Positions 21,480 through 33,547 of a stretch of DNA of 64,000 nt are shown piece after piece. Below the pieces are notes generated by a model, which was not told the origin of the DNA, made no database searches, and saw nothing but the letters and a program-made list of their open reading frames with translations. Every line of letters starts with the position of its first letter. Position 1 is the stretch's first letter. Position numbers and translations under genes: made by a program. Source of the stretch: Odiellus spinosus (lineage: Eukaryota; Arthropoda; Arachnida; Opiliones; Phalangiidae); the NCBI GenBank assembly GCA_963920705.1, contig OY987233.1, forward strand, positions 3,772,001 through 3,836,000, given 5' to 3'.

Positions 21480-22520
21480 CTTGAACACACGTGAATTCCC
21501 TCGAACTCACGTGAATTCCCTTGATTTAACGCGAATTCCCTAGAACACACGCGAATTTCCTGGAACACACGCGAATTTCCTGGAACACACGCGAATTTCC
21601 TGGAACACACGCGAATTTCCTGGAACACACGCGAATTTCCTGGAACACACGCGAATTTCCTGGAACACACGCGAATTTCCTGGAACACACGCGAATTTCC
21701 TGGAACACACGCGAATTTCCTGGAACACACGCGAATTTCCTGGAACACACGCGAATTTCCTGGAACACACGCGAATTTCCTGGAACACACGCGAATTTCC
21801 TGGAACACACGCGAATTTCCTGGAACACACGCGAATTTCCTGGAACACACGCGAATTTCCTGGAACACACGCGAATTTCCTGGAACACACGCGAATTTCC
21901 TGGAACACACGCGAATTTCCTGGAACACACGCGAATTTCCTGGAACACACGCGAATTTCCTGGAACACACGCGAATTTCCTGGAACACACGCGAATTTCC
22001 TGGAACACACGCGAATTTCCTGGAACACACGCGAATTTCCTGGAACACACGCGAATTTCCTGGAACACACGCGAATTTCCTGGAACACACGCGAATTTCC
22101 TGGAACACACGCGAATTGCCTGGAACACACGCGAATTGCCTGGAACACACGCGAATTGCCTGGAACACACGCGAATTGCCTGGAACACACGCGAATTGCC
22201 TGGAACACACGCGAATTGCCTGGAACACACGCGAATTGCCTGGAACACACGCGAATTGCCTGGAACACACGCGAATTGCCTGGAACACACGCGAATTGCC
22301 TGAAACACACGCGAATTGCCTGGAACACACGCGAATTGCCTGGAACACACGCGAATTGCCTGGAACACACGCGAATTGCCTGGAACACACGCGAATTGCC
22401 TGGAACACACGCGAATTGCCTGGAACACACGCGAATTGCCTGGAACACACGCGAATTGCCTGGAACACACGCGAATTCCCTAGAACACACGCGAATTGCC
22501 TGGAACACACTTGAATTCCT
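21480..22520. repeat. 20-bp minisatellite, about 50 copies
   Basis: Perfect 20-bp period from 21541 to 22500. Two homogeneous blocks: TGGAACACACGCGAATTTCC to about 22110, then TGGAACACACGCGAATTGCC to about 22490. Each junction in the first block makes TTCCTGGAA, a perfect STAT-type palindrome. Frames stay open on both strands because the unit has no stop; not taken as genes. Confidence 0.95.
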
Positions 22521-23095
22521 TTGAACTCACGCAAACTCCCTTGAAATCACTCGAAATCCCATGTTTAAAATGAAACACGCGAATTCCCTTGAACTAACGC
22601 GAATTGCCTGGAACATACGGGAATGCGAATTCCCTTGAGCCCATGCGAATTCCCTTGAACCCACGTGAATTCCCTTGAACCCACGTGAATTCCCTTGAAC
22701 CCACGTGAATTCCCTTGAACCCACGTGAATTCCCTTGAACACACTTGAATTCCCTTGAACATACGGAAACTTCCTTGAACACACGCGAATTTGCTTGAAC
22801 TCACGGAAACTTCCTTGAACTCACGGAAACTTCCTTGAACACACGCGAATTCCCTTGAACACACGCGAATTCCCTTGAACCCACACGAATTCCTTAGAAC
22901 CCACGCGAATTCCTTAGAACACACGCGTATTCCCTTGAACACACGCGTATTCCCTTGAACACAAGCGAATTCCCTTGAACACACTTGAATTCCCTTGAAC
23001 ATACGGGAACTCCCTTGAACATACGGGAACTCCCTTGAACACACGTGAATTCCCTTGAACAGTGTGACTTCCCTTGAACTTACGTAAACTCTTTT
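22521..23095. repeat. degenerate continuation of the 20-bp array
   Basis: About 28 diverged units around TTGAACACACGCGAATTCCC with many single changes (ACCCACGTG, ACATACGGG, CTCACGGAA). The older, less homogenised edge of the array. Confidence 0.9.
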
Positions 23096-23589
23096 TACTA
23101 TACAATAATTTTTATAAAATTTTAGTATATTCTGTGAAACGAGCTGCATATATTATTATGAATTATTTATAATATATTTATTCATAGGGTATTTTTAAAA
23201 TTAATTATCTGGAGACAATTGAAACTTTTCTAGACGTAAAAATATACCTTTTTTTCAACTTTTAATTCAATAATTCCTTAGGGCCTCGTTTAACAATTCA
23301 TTTCGATTGAGCAATTTTACCCGAAGGCACGGGAGATGTTAGAATTACTACAGGTTGGTTGTGGGTGGATTAAATATATAGTATTTGATTTTTTATCCGT
23401 AATGGGGGCTAGCGGAACTAAAAGCGGTCATCATCTTGATCCTTTGTTGTCAAGTTAAGCGACGCAGCGTCGAGAAACCATTTTGTCTCTGCAATTTATG
23501 TCCAATTTTTTTTATATCTATATATTTCTTAGCGGAAAAACGGTCTTGTCGAGACAAGGGGTCGATCATTCAGAAAATGGATTAGAGTT
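23096..23589. other. no recognised feature
   Basis: AT-rich intron sequence with no gene or element that I recognise. Confidence 0.4.
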
Positions 23590-24048
23590 TTAGTTTTTAA
23601 AAGGCCATATTCCAAATTTTATATCTCTGGGTTGACGCCGAGGTTGATGCGTTATATAGATCATTTTTATTTCCGATATATGACGTAGTTAATTTCTGGA
23701 ACGTAATTAATCTTAATTTTAATACGAAAGATAGTTGAATTGATCTGGATTAAGTTCTTTTACGAGAAAGACCACGCGAAAGCGACCTTATCACGTGGCA
23801 GAACGCGCGAGAATCAACTGTAGACTCTAGATGATAATAGCGAAATCACGCGACCATAGTGATGACGTATTATTGCGGGGAATTTTTATTTCAAAAATTT
23901 CGAAAATGGTCGATTATAAATTAGGTATTTTTACTGTCGCTGTAATTGCTGTTCTATGACATGTATATATATATTTCGAATCGTTTTTTAACGATCTTTC
24001 CGAAAATTCTACTCAATTTCAATTTGGGGCTCGTGGAAAACCCGTGAC
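23590..24048. mobile_element. family G repeat, copy 2 (longest)
   Basis: Runs from CCATATTCCAAATTTTATAT through CGCGCGAGAATCAACTG, ACCATAGTGATGACGTATTA and a short TTTTTTAACGATC hairpin to TTGGGGCTCGTGG. Matches the inverted copy at 37868-38240 over its length. I could not define its ends or TSD. Confidence 0.7.
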
Positions 24049-24434
24049 TTTAAAAAACTGGAATAAAAATTAAAATATTTTTATAATAGATTTGTAGAAA
24101 ATCATAGTCTATAATTCAACTAGTTTAAAAATCGCCTACGTTTATTCTGAATGACATACCCCTCTTGTCGAGCTATACGAATGGTTAGATAATGATGAAG
24201 ATTTAAAATAAACACTAAAATAAGCGTTTTTTTTTTTCAACTGCATTGATTTGACAGTCTATAGCTCTTTCATATTTTGTCCGGTCGAAATGATTTTACA
24301 TTTTATTTTATTTATTATAAATTATATTTTTTTATTATGATTATTATTATTATTTAGGCCTTAAATTGTACGTCAAAATTTCCTCGTGTCGTTTATTATA
24401 TTCCAGAAGTAGATATTGTACATCTAGGTATAAT

Positions 24435-24770
24435 CAGAAGCCGATGAATCCCTCCTTTGAAGCCTATTACTCCCGGGTCTTGTCTACCCCTCTCTGTATG
24501 GGTTAGTTTCAAAAAGCGCGATTCGTACGCCTCCTAACGGTAGATATTTTTGGAGCGGGAGTTCGTCGAGCGAATATCTCTAGTAGCCTTGGAGTTCGTG
24601 AAAAAAACGTCGTCGTTTGTGGAGAGAGAATTTACAATTTTCCGTAGACAGGGGGGTATGAAGTAGCACCCCTCCGATCTCGTAAAATTGTGAATTTTAC
24701 CCATACAGAGAGGAGCGCTATATGGAACATTAAAGTAGTAGACTTCAAAGGAGGGTTTCATCGGTTTCTG
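24435..24770. mobile_element. family F MITE, copy 2, inverted, no matching TSD
   Basis: Ends CAGAAGCCGATGAATCCC and ...TCATCGGTTTCTG. The left flank is GTATAAT but the right flank is ATAGTAT, which is the terminal part of a family C element, so the right junction is recombinant. Confidence 0.85.
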
Positions 24771-24827
24771 ATAGTATTAAGTTACGGGGCGTTATTTACT
24801 TTTATGGAATAATGTTATAGACTTTTG
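24771..24827. mobile_element. family C right-end fragment
   Basis: ATAGTATTAAGTTACGGGGC through TTATAGACTTTTG, fused directly to the end of family F copy 2. Confidence 0.75.
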
Positions 24828-25114
24828 ATCTATCTATCTTTTTTTGTGATTAGCTGAACTTACCCTTTAAGTAAGTATGCCTAACTTTTAATTTTATTTT
24901 TTTCATAAAGCATAATCAGAATTCTTGGTAGTATACTGTGTTTCCAGCATGGGTGTGCTTTTATGCCGTTCAATGATGGTTTTAACATGCATTTTCTTTT
25001 ACGAAATTCAACTCTTTTAAAGGGAGGATGAAGTGGAAAATGAATTATTGATTCTGCTTCAAAAATAAAACAATTTTGTAATTTTTATAAAAAAAATAAT
25101 GACGAGGAGTTTAA

Positions 25115-25536
25115 AGGGAGGATTCAACCTAACAACAAGTGATATTTTATCAATTCATAATCGTTTAAATAACCCTAATCCAACAGTAAACAAAATTTAC
25201 AAACAAATATTAAAATAGAAATGTATTTCAAACTTACCCGAAACATAGGATTAGCTGGATTCATGGAGATATCCTGAACCAGCGACCAATGAAATTCATC
25301 ACGGAGATCTACTTACCCCTATAAAAGCCATCGATCAATGTCATTGGTCGCTAGTCCTCCTTATACTGGGAGTTCAGGATATCTCCATGAATCCCGCTAA
25401 GCCTATTTTCCGGGTAAGTTTTAAATTGCTTTCTAGTTTAATATTTGTTTGTAATTTTTTTTTACTGATGGATTAGGCCTATTTAAACGATAAGGAATCG
25501 ATAAAAAAAATCACTTATTCTTAGGTTACATTCTCC
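25115..25536. mobile_element. family B foldback MITE, copy 2, TTAA TSD
   Basis: TTAA at 25111-25114 and 25537-25540. Ends AGGGAGGATTCAACCTAAC and GGTTACATTCTCC. Arms CATGGAGATATCCTGAAC and complement near 25375. Confidence 0.85.
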
Positions 25537-25571
25537 TTAATAACTGATACAGCTTTCGACCTCCTAAGGCC

Positions 25572-25821
25572 GGGAGTGGTGGCGCACTGCTGTAAACTGG
25601 CGTCTCAGTGGCAAGGTCTGGGTGTTGTCCTGGTCGAATCGCAGGTCCCTTGCCCATAGGGAGGGTTGCGAATGGTCCGCGACGGAATGGTCCTTCATCT
25701 TCCCCATCTCTTTCCGTCGCGTGGGCAATTCCCAGTCCTCATCCCTGCATAGTTATTTACCATAACTGAGCTCAAGGGCCCACTAGGGCGCCGCTGTAGC
25801 TAAAACAAAAAAAAAAAAAAA
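25572..25821 (+). mobile_element. tRNA-derived SINE with poly(A) tail
   Basis: Starts GGGAGTGGTGGCGCACTG (A-box-like) and has GGTCGAATCGC at 25632, close to the Pol III B box GWTCRANNC, about 54 bp further on. It ends in an A run (25807-25821). A possible short target repeat AAGGCC lies at 25566-25571 and 25820-25825. GC-rich body, unlike the flanks. Confidence 0.75.
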
Positions 25822-25825
25822 GGCC

Positions 25826-26494
25826 TTCTTCAGATAACAAAATTATTTAATTTTCCTATTCATCTTCCCTTTAAAGCTCTATATTCTAGAAAAAAACCTT
25901 TACATCTGAGGATTTTATTCTTACCCTAGTCTCTCTTTGATTTTAAGACTATATAAGCTAGGTGCGGGTGTAGAAATGAATATATTTAAGAATGAGAAAA
26001 AAAAAAGTGAAATTTTTTTGGGTTGGTCTCAGTGATGTCCGGGTGTAGATCTTTCTCAAAAAATCGCCGACGCTTAAGAATGGGCGTGGATCAGGCACGT
26101 GCCATAAGCGACCACTTAACTTGGCAGCGATAATATAACACGTAATCTCTCGTATTATGCAATGTAAAGAAAAGCGAAGTTAAAGTGTGGGTAACATTGT
26201 AATGTTATCGACTCCAAAACTAATTGATTTCTAATAATATTAATATATTAATGAACTTTAAATGTGTTCCATTTGACTTATAATTTTACAATATAAGCGG
26301 TTTTTATGAGATAACAATTGTAAAACATATGAAAAATATTCATTCAGATCACTTTAACTTTATTCTTGAAATTTTTATCTTAACTTGGGGAAAAAATTGC
26401 ATATTTCGAGCTAAGTTGTCTGTATGGCTGTAGTAGCTAGGCGCAATGGTAACTTCGCAACAGCGACGATGCCGCTTGCACTTTCTAGAATATT
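25826..26494. other. no recognised feature
   Basis: AT-rich intron sequence. No gene or named repeat. Confidence 0.4.
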
Positions 26495-26498
26495 TTAA

Positions 26499-26888
26499 AG
26501 GGAGTATGAAGCAGTTTTTATCGATTCCTTATCGTTTAAATAGAGGCCTAATCCACCAGTAAATAAATTACAAATAAATATTAAACTAGAAATAAATTTA
26601 AAACTTTCCATCAAAATAGGCTTAGCTGGATTTCTTCGCATTGAAGAGTCATCGACCAATGAGTAAAGGCGAAATCTCTATGAGACTTAAAATAACATTC
26701 GATTATTCGCTGACCCAGAAATGCGAAGAAATTCAGGATCTTGGTGAATCCAGCTAAGCCTATTTTGATGGTAAGTTTTAAATATAGTTTATTATTTGTT
26801 TGGAATTTTGTTTCAATGTTGGATTAGGCCTATTCAAACGATAAGGAATCGATAGAAAAATCACTTGTTATTAGATTGCATTCTCCCT
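26499..26888. mobile_element. family B foldback MITE, copy 3, TTAA TSD
   Basis: Complete 390-bp copy with TTAA at 26495-26498 and 26889-26892. Left end AGGGAGTATGAAGC, right end AGATTGCATTCTCCCT. Confidence 0.88.
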
Positions 26889-27263
26889 TTAAGTCTTACA
26901 CCCCCGCTCTGTGGAAAGCATTTAGATTTTATCGAGATTAGAATAGGTTTTAAAGATCTCTTTGGTGGGGCCTTACGAGTTTTTTTTTTTTCGCTCGCGC
27001 GTGGCTGATGCTTGACGGCCTTCGTGTTAGACAGCCGTTTTCAGAAAGTTAGGTCCATAAAAGAGCTGCTTTAGCTAACCATAGAGTTCCGCTATAAACT
27101 ATTTTTATTTTATTCAAAGATAAAACGGTTTAGTTATAGGCCAAGAATGCGGACTTTTGAAATATTAAATCAGCTTTCTTGGGATGGGTTTTTGATAGTT
27201 TAACCAATTTTAAAATCTGTAAATTCGCCAGATATGAAGTAAATTCTTAATTAAACATAATTT

Positions 27264-27612
27264 GAAAAGTCTATCACTTAATTTCATAAAATTAAACAAC
27301 GTAACGTATCTTAATACTATTTGCAAAGGTCCGGGTAAATGTACCGGTAGAGTCTGACTCGAGACACTCTAGCGGCAGCAGTCGCCGTGAAAATAGTGAA
27401 CGGAAGAAGCGACACTCTGCGGAGAAATTCTGGAGTTGGGAGGGAAGACAATATAGCCAAGCGCGGCCCGCCTAAATTCCAACACTCTCTCCGGACTTAA
27501 AATAGCGAGGAAGAGTCCAAATCACTCCAGCCAGGCAGGGGTGATGACTTTTTTGGCTATTTTTAAGTGATGGGCTATGATGTAAAACTGGACCTTTGAT
27601 TACTGATAGTAT
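27264..27612. mobile_element. family C MITE, copy 4, right end shortened
   Basis: Starts GAAAAGTCTATCACTTAAT and carries the full interior; stops after CTGATAGTATTAAG, lacking most of the outer right arm. Confidence 0.8.
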
Positions 27613-27615
27613 TAA

Positions 27616-28230
27616 GATTTTTGTTATCTCTTAGTGATAATTTTAATTTGTGCACTACCTTATCAAACGATAAAACTTTATAAAAGCTTCAAGCCATTTC
27701 AAGTGAAATGCTCCCTTTAAAACTTATCCTTCTTACGCTGATAGAATTTCCAAGCACGCATGCACCGGTTGAATTATAATCAAAGTTGATTTTGTATCAA
27801 GTTTTTAACCTCTTATTATTTCGGATAAACTTTCATGGGTGGGTGTGGAAGATTTAGCGCGTGCCAGAAAATATACATCCTGATATTTTAGTGTAAAATT
27901 AACGTAACTCGCTTGTTTAATGTTTATTATTTCGGTAAAATATGTTTCACAGATATTAACTATATGATTTAAGAGTTGTAGAATTCATGGTGTTTTCATT
28001 ATTAAAAACTAAAATAATCGAAGTATTTAATGAAGTAATTGTTAACCCTAAACTTTAAATGTAAATTTAAATACTTATAGTTAAACGTAAGACTATTTTT
28101 GTCATTGTTACTCAATTACTTTTGGTTCATTTGATTATCGTTTAAATTTTAATTAATAACGAAACAAATGAAGTATTTTAATGTAGAAGGTGCTAAAAAA
28201 CTGCAAAAAATGTTTTGGGAATTAGGGTCA
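27616..28230. other. no recognised feature
   Basis: AT-rich intron sequence with many TTTAAATT words. No gene or element recognised. Confidence 0.4.
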
Positions 28231-29013
28231 AGTGTCAAACTTGGAGCTAAAAATAGAATTTATTTTCGGAATCACCATGCCATAAAACCAAGAATTCATT
28301 CTGTTCCATAAGAATATGGGAGGGCCGCGATTCAATAACCATCCTCCCAAACTTTGTAGCAAAAGTTCGTCCGCTTCGAATCGATTTTTCAAGTAAATCG
28401 CTCCTGACATCTATTATTAACCCACGGCACTAACGACCTTGACGTAATATTTTGGGTAATAAAAATGCCAAAAATGGAGCCGACCGAAAAAAGATCTAAG
28501 CGTACAAATGATGCGAAAATTGCAGACGAACTTTTGTTACAAAGTTTGGGAGGATGGTACCAGAGCCTAAAGCTATGCTCCCATATTCTTATGGAACCTG
28601 AATGGATTCTTGATAAAACGTATTCCAGAATTTTTTGACACGTTTTTGGTGTTTTAATTAATTTTTAAAGTATGGTAAAATTTGAAGAAAAGGAAACATA
28701 AAATCCGGCCAATCATAATATTTCAGCCTTCAACAGCGCTTGTAATGTCCTAACATTAAAAGAATAGGCCGGAGTTTGATAGCCAATTAAGGTCTTAGGC
28801 ATCAAATAACGGTCTATTCTTTTAATGTAAAGACAAAACATTACAAGCGCTGTTGAAGGCTGTAATAATATGATTGGCCCGATTTTATATCTACTTTTAT
28901 AGAAATTTTACCAAACTTTAAAAATTAATTTAAACATAAAAAACGTGTCTAAAAATTCTGAAAAAATAAATTGAAAAGTTGTTCCATTTTTAGAGCCTCT
29001 AAGTTTCCGTTTT
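28231..29013. mobile_element. family A foldback MITE, copy 5, split by family I
   Basis: Left end is mutated (GTGTCAAACTTGGAGC) and the right end is also degraded (CTAAGTTTCCG). The left arm is interrupted by the 324-bp family I insertion. Central arms CTTCAACAGCGCTTGTAATG and complement pair well. Confidence 0.8.
28289..28612. mobile_element. family I MITE nested in family A, 7-bp TSD ATAAAAC
   Basis: Starts CAAGAATTCATTCTG and ends CCTGAATGGATTCTTG. Exact duplication ATAAAAC at 28282-28288 and 28613-28619. A short + frame after ATGCCAAAAATGGAGCC (K-rich, then DELLLQSLGGWYQSL) is shared with the copy at 15155 but is too short to be called a gene. Confidence 0.92.
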
Positions 29014-29498
29014 GCTCTAAGATGGTTTAATTTGCCCGCGGTATGAAATGGGTCACGTGCGCGCGCGTCGTTGGTCAAGCGGGGTCAACTCGTTTGGTAT
29101 TTAAGACGAGGCCCATATTGTTAATACAGAACTATTAGATAATTGGTCCACTTTTAGATTAAATAGCCTCGTGGGTCCGCGCGTAATTTATCAATTGAGC
29201 GTTGAGTTTATCTGCAGGGCTTACATTTTTAAGTACTATACACTAATGACCCCGGTGGCCAAGGGATAGATATTAGCGTAGGTGGATGCGGATGTCCTAT
29301 GGCTATTCCAAGAACGGTTACCGTTTCATACAAAGCGTGGAATACAAAATTAATTCGCGACGTGTTTTAAAAAAATCCGTATTTACGATAGAAAAGATTG
29401 CCCAGGGAAATTCCCTTTTGACTCATAACAGACTAGCTTACGCCGATAATTATATCTTATATCGTTGATATTAAAGGTAAATTGGTGTTTTGACATAA
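29014..29498. other. no recognised feature
   Basis: Slightly GC-richer near 29040-29110 (GTGCGCGCGCGTCG). A 60-codon frame at 29286-29468 is not recognised. Confidence 0.35.
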
Positions 29499-29505
29499 TT
29501 TATAT

Positions 29506-29842
29506 CAGAAGCCGATGAAACCCTCCTTTGAAGTCTACTACTCCAATGTTCCATATAGCGCTCCTCTCTGTATGGGTAAAATTCACAATTTTACGAGTTA
29601 GAAGGGGTCCTACTTCATCCCCCCTGTCTACGGAAAATTGGAAATTCTCTCTCTCCACGAACGACGACGTTTTTTGGACGAACTCCAAGGCTGCTAGAGA
29701 TATTCGCTCGACGAGCTCCCGCTCCGAAAATATCTATCGTTAGGAGGCGTACGGATCGCGCCTTTTGAGAATAACCCATACAGAGATGGGTAGACAAGAC
29801 CCGGGAGTAATAGACTTCAAAGGAGGGTTTCATCGGCTTCTG
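29506..29842. mobile_element. family F MITE, copy 3, 7-bp TSD TTTATAT
   Basis: 337 bp with intact ends. Exact duplication TTTATAT at 29499-29505 and 29843-29849. Confidence 0.92.
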
Positions 29843-29894
29843 TTTATATCTAAATCCCTCATCATTGAATATTAGTAACAATGACAAAAATAGT

Positions 29895-31240
29895 AATTAT
29901 TTCGTTATACATTTTAATTTCGTTATACATTTAAATTTCGTTATACATTTAAATTTCGTTATACATTAAAATTTCGTTATACATTTAAATTTCGTTATAC
30001 ATTTAAATTTCGTTATACATTTCAATTTCGTTATACATTTCAATTTCGTTATACATTTCAATTTCGTTATACATTTCAATTTCGTTATACATTTCAATTT
30101 CGTTATACATTTCAATTTCGTTATACATTTAAATTTCGTTATACATTTAAATTTCGTTATACATTTAAATTTCGTTATACATTTAAATTTCGTTATACAT
30201 TTCAATTTCGTTATACATTTAAATTTCGTTATACATTTCAATTTCGTTATACATTTCAATTTCGTTATACATTTCAATTTCGTTATACATTTCAATTTCG
30301 TTATACATTTCAATTTCGTTATACATTTCAATTTCGTTTAAAATTTCCAATTATTTCGTTTAAAATTTCCAATTATTTCGTTTAAAATTTCCAATTATTT
30401 CGTTTAAAATTTCCAATTATTTCGTTTAAAATTTCCAATTATTTCGTTTAAAATTTCCAATTATTTCGTTTAAAATTTCCAATTATTTCGTTTAAAATTT
30501 CCAATTATTTCGTTTAAAATTTCCAATTATTTCGTTTAAAATTTCCAATTATTTCGTTTAAAATTTCCAATTATTTCGTTTAAAATTTCCAATTATTTCG
30601 TTAAATATTTCCAATTATTTCGTTAAAATTTCCAATTATTTCGTTAAAATTTCCAATTATTTCGTTAAAATTTCCAATTATTTCGTTTAAAATTTCCAAT
30701 TATTTCGTTAAAAATTCCAATTATTTCGTTAAAAATTCCAATTATTCTGGTTTAAAAATTCCAATTATTCTGGTTTAAAAATTCCAATTATTCTGGTTTA
30801 AAAATTCCAATTATTCTGGTTTAAAAATTCCAATTATTCTGGTTTAAAAATTCCAATTATTCTGGTTTAAAAATTCCAATTATTCTGGTTTAAAAATTCC
30901 AATTATTCTGGTTTAAAAATTCCAATTATTCTGGTTTAAAAATTCCAATTATTCTGGTTTAAAAATTCCAATTATTCTGGTTTAAAAATTACAATTATTC
31001 TGGTTTAAAAATTACAATTATTCTGGTTTAAAAATTACAATTATTCTGGTTTAAAAATTCCGTTAAAATTTTCCAGTTATTTCGTTAAACATTTCCCATT
31101 ATTCTGGTTAAAAATTTAACATTCTGGTTAAAAAATTGGAAATTTTTTAACGAAAAAATTTCCAATTTTTCCGTTAAAAATTTCCAATTATTTCGTTAAA
31201 AACTTCTAATTATTTCGTTAAAAATTTCCAATTATTCTCA
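29895..31240. repeat. composite array: 18-bp, then 21-bp, then 23-bp units
   Basis: 29910-30340: about 24 copies of the 18-bp ATTTCGTTATACATTTNA. 30340-30720: 21-bp TTCGTTTAAAATTTCCAATT A-type units, later shortened by loss of a T. 30730-31060: about 15 copies of 23-bp units with AATTATTCTGGTTTAAAA. 31060-31240: mixed, diverged copies. Each unit shares words with the one before. Confidence 0.93.
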
Positions 31241-31865
31241 TTTTAAATACACTGAAAACACCATGATTTCGGAATTAACTCTTGGCAATTCAATACACGT
31301 TAATTTGACTGTAAAATTAAGTTGATTTCATCTAGTATAATGTTTTAGTAGTTTAAGTTCGAATATATTAAAAATAAATTTTAAACAAAAATTTTATTCA
31401 CAATTCAAAATTAATTTAATTATTACAAAATAAATATGGGTATTCAATTTTAAACTAAACATTTACATCCTTCAAATGATCATATACTAATTAAGTTTAA
31501 TTAGACACCGTTAATATTAATTAATCAAATTAAAACATTTAATTTTCTTCGCTAAAGTAGGTTGATATTTGTAACCAGTTTAATTATATCCCGGCAAGGT
31601 GTTGAATATTTTAACACCTATAGATAAAGAAACTTCATGGCTATCTCCGTTTTTATTTTAATTTTTTCTCCTCTCGTACATTGCAATTTAAATCCGCTTC
31701 AGCCATAATTACCGCCTAAGACCTAATCTGTTGAATCTGATTTCGAGTGGCCACACAATGCTCGAAATACCGGTATATCGCGCCGGCCAGGCACCCAGCC
31801 CTTCTTTAAAACAACGAATCTTTTTAAAGTGCCTGTGACGACTATAAATCTAGCTTTGTCAGAAA
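31241..31865. other. no recognised feature
   Basis: AT-rich, with a GC-richer 60-bp patch near 31760-31800 (CGCGCCGGCCAGGCACC). No gene seen. Confidence 0.4.
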
Positions 31866-31867
31866 TA

Positions 31868-32401
31868 GATCTCGTAATCGGATATCCATCATCTTCCGTT
31901 ATTCGTATATTTTCAGATATTTTATTTTAGGATAAATTGTTTGCAACTAAAAAATGAAATTTCTATATTCGTATAATTGTTAACCAAAGATAAGCGTTTG
32001 GCGCTTTATCTACGAACCAATTACTCGTTTTCAAACGTATAACGATGGATAAGAAAATTGGCGTTTGCCAGAATTAGTCGAAAATATAAGAAAAATGTTT
32101 CAAATTGACTTTTAATTTGAAGGATAAAAATAAAACAACGAAACTAAGATTTTAAATCATCTTTTTATTCGTTATTTTTCAGGAAAATTAATTTTGGATT
32201 TTTTTATCCGAACGTTAACGCGGATAATATTCTAAGATAAGGCCATTTTTGGATAAACACGGATGTGGATTATGTTTTTTACTTTATCTTGGAATAAGTT
32301 AACTCGAATGAAAAATAGTCTATTTTTAATCAAACAGATAATATACATCAGAATTTAGTAGATTTTATCCAATTAATAAAAATTACACAATATACGAGCT
32401 C
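31868..32401. mobile_element. family H MITE, copy 1, TA TSD
   Basis: 534 bp ending TACGAGCTC, flanked by TA on both sides. The start is GATCTCGTAATCGGATATCC, an altered form of GAGCTCGGAATCGG. It holds the short hairpin GATAAGCGTTTGGCGCTTTA. TA targets suggest a Tc1/mariner-type origin. Confidence 0.75.
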
Positions 32402-32886
32402 TAATCAGAAATAAAATAAATAATCCCGTTTAGGGCTCGAAATTTGAAATAAATTATATTCAAATTTTGCGATTATTTACGATTATTCATTTTAATTTTA
32501 TAATTTATCTTTAAATACAATTGTCTACACAGCGTTTTATCCAACGGATAACTCTTAAGAGGGTGTTTTTTGGTTAACCTTTCATCCATCGGACAATTAT
32601 CTTTATAATAAATATTACGGAGATATGATTTAGAAACAATATTAATTTTATTTTATATAAATTACACCATTAAAATAATTCAAAAACTCATAAGTCTGTA
32701 AATTATAAACTGATAAACCAAAATAAGCGGTTAATCGATTAAATTAATCGATTGTTATGAGGTATGCTTATTATCTCTTAATGCAATTATAATATATTTT
32801 TTGTACCACCTTATAAAACTGTAAAATATATTCCAATCACCTAGGCCTAATCCCGTGACCTTTTGTGTAGAATTTTACTTTAGCAA
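32402..32886. other. no recognised feature
   Basis: AT-rich intron sequence. Confidence 0.4.
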
Positions 32887-33153
32887 AAGATCACATTAGC
32901 ATTTCTTAATCGATTTGTAACGATAAAATCAATATTCAAATTGTGAGGAATCGTTTGAAGCGGCGTTATCTTTATAAATCGATTTATCGTAGCTTCATCT
33001 ATCGGTTGTTGAAACCGAATCGGTACGAAACTGGTTCCCGAAGCAGTTTCAAGAAATCGTTTTGAAACAGTTTCAAGAAATCGTTTTGAAACAGTTTCAA
33101 GAAATCGTTTTGAAACAGTTTAAATCGATTCCAAGGCCTAGTATGAACGCAGC
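32887..33153. mobile_element. family E MITE, copy 4, with internal triplication
   Basis: Runs from ATCACATTAGCATTTCTTAA to GCCTAGTATGAACGCAGC. GAAACAGTTTCAAGAAATCG is tandemly repeated at 33040-33120, unlike the other copies. Confidence 0.78.
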
Positions 33154-33547
33154 TTTTGAGTTTCTGATATATTGATTTTTCTAATTAATTATAATCCTTG
33201 TCATTGGCACTTTTTTTTTGAAATGTAAAAAAGGTTTTTTAATATTGAGGCAAATTCAAATGTTTAGCTGGACCGCATTGACCCTTTCGCTAGGCCGGGG
33301 TGATAACTTAATGGTTAATTTTAATAATATGTGAGGTTTATTAGAATACAATATATTCCGCGCCTATAAACTATAGTTTATCCTTGATTCTTTAATCTGT
33401 TAATAAGATCTTAAACGAATATAAATGATAATTTGTTTTTCTTGAAGAGGGGTGAATCGAATAATGGCCAAAATTATATCTATACTCCGTTATCGATGAC
33501 CTACAAAAATTTCTTTAAAGGGATACTATTATCTGATTCTACTTTAT

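Noticed and set aside
21416..23149. Open frames up to 372 codons on the - strand, and 120-130 codons on the + strand
   Set aside because: They are the stop-free 20-bp array (VFQEIRVCSRKFACVPGNSR cycle); the frames mirror the array's blocks, not a protein.
29966..30331. A KCITKL-repeat frame on the - strand
   Set aside because: It is the 18-bp array read in frame; no independent evidence of coding.
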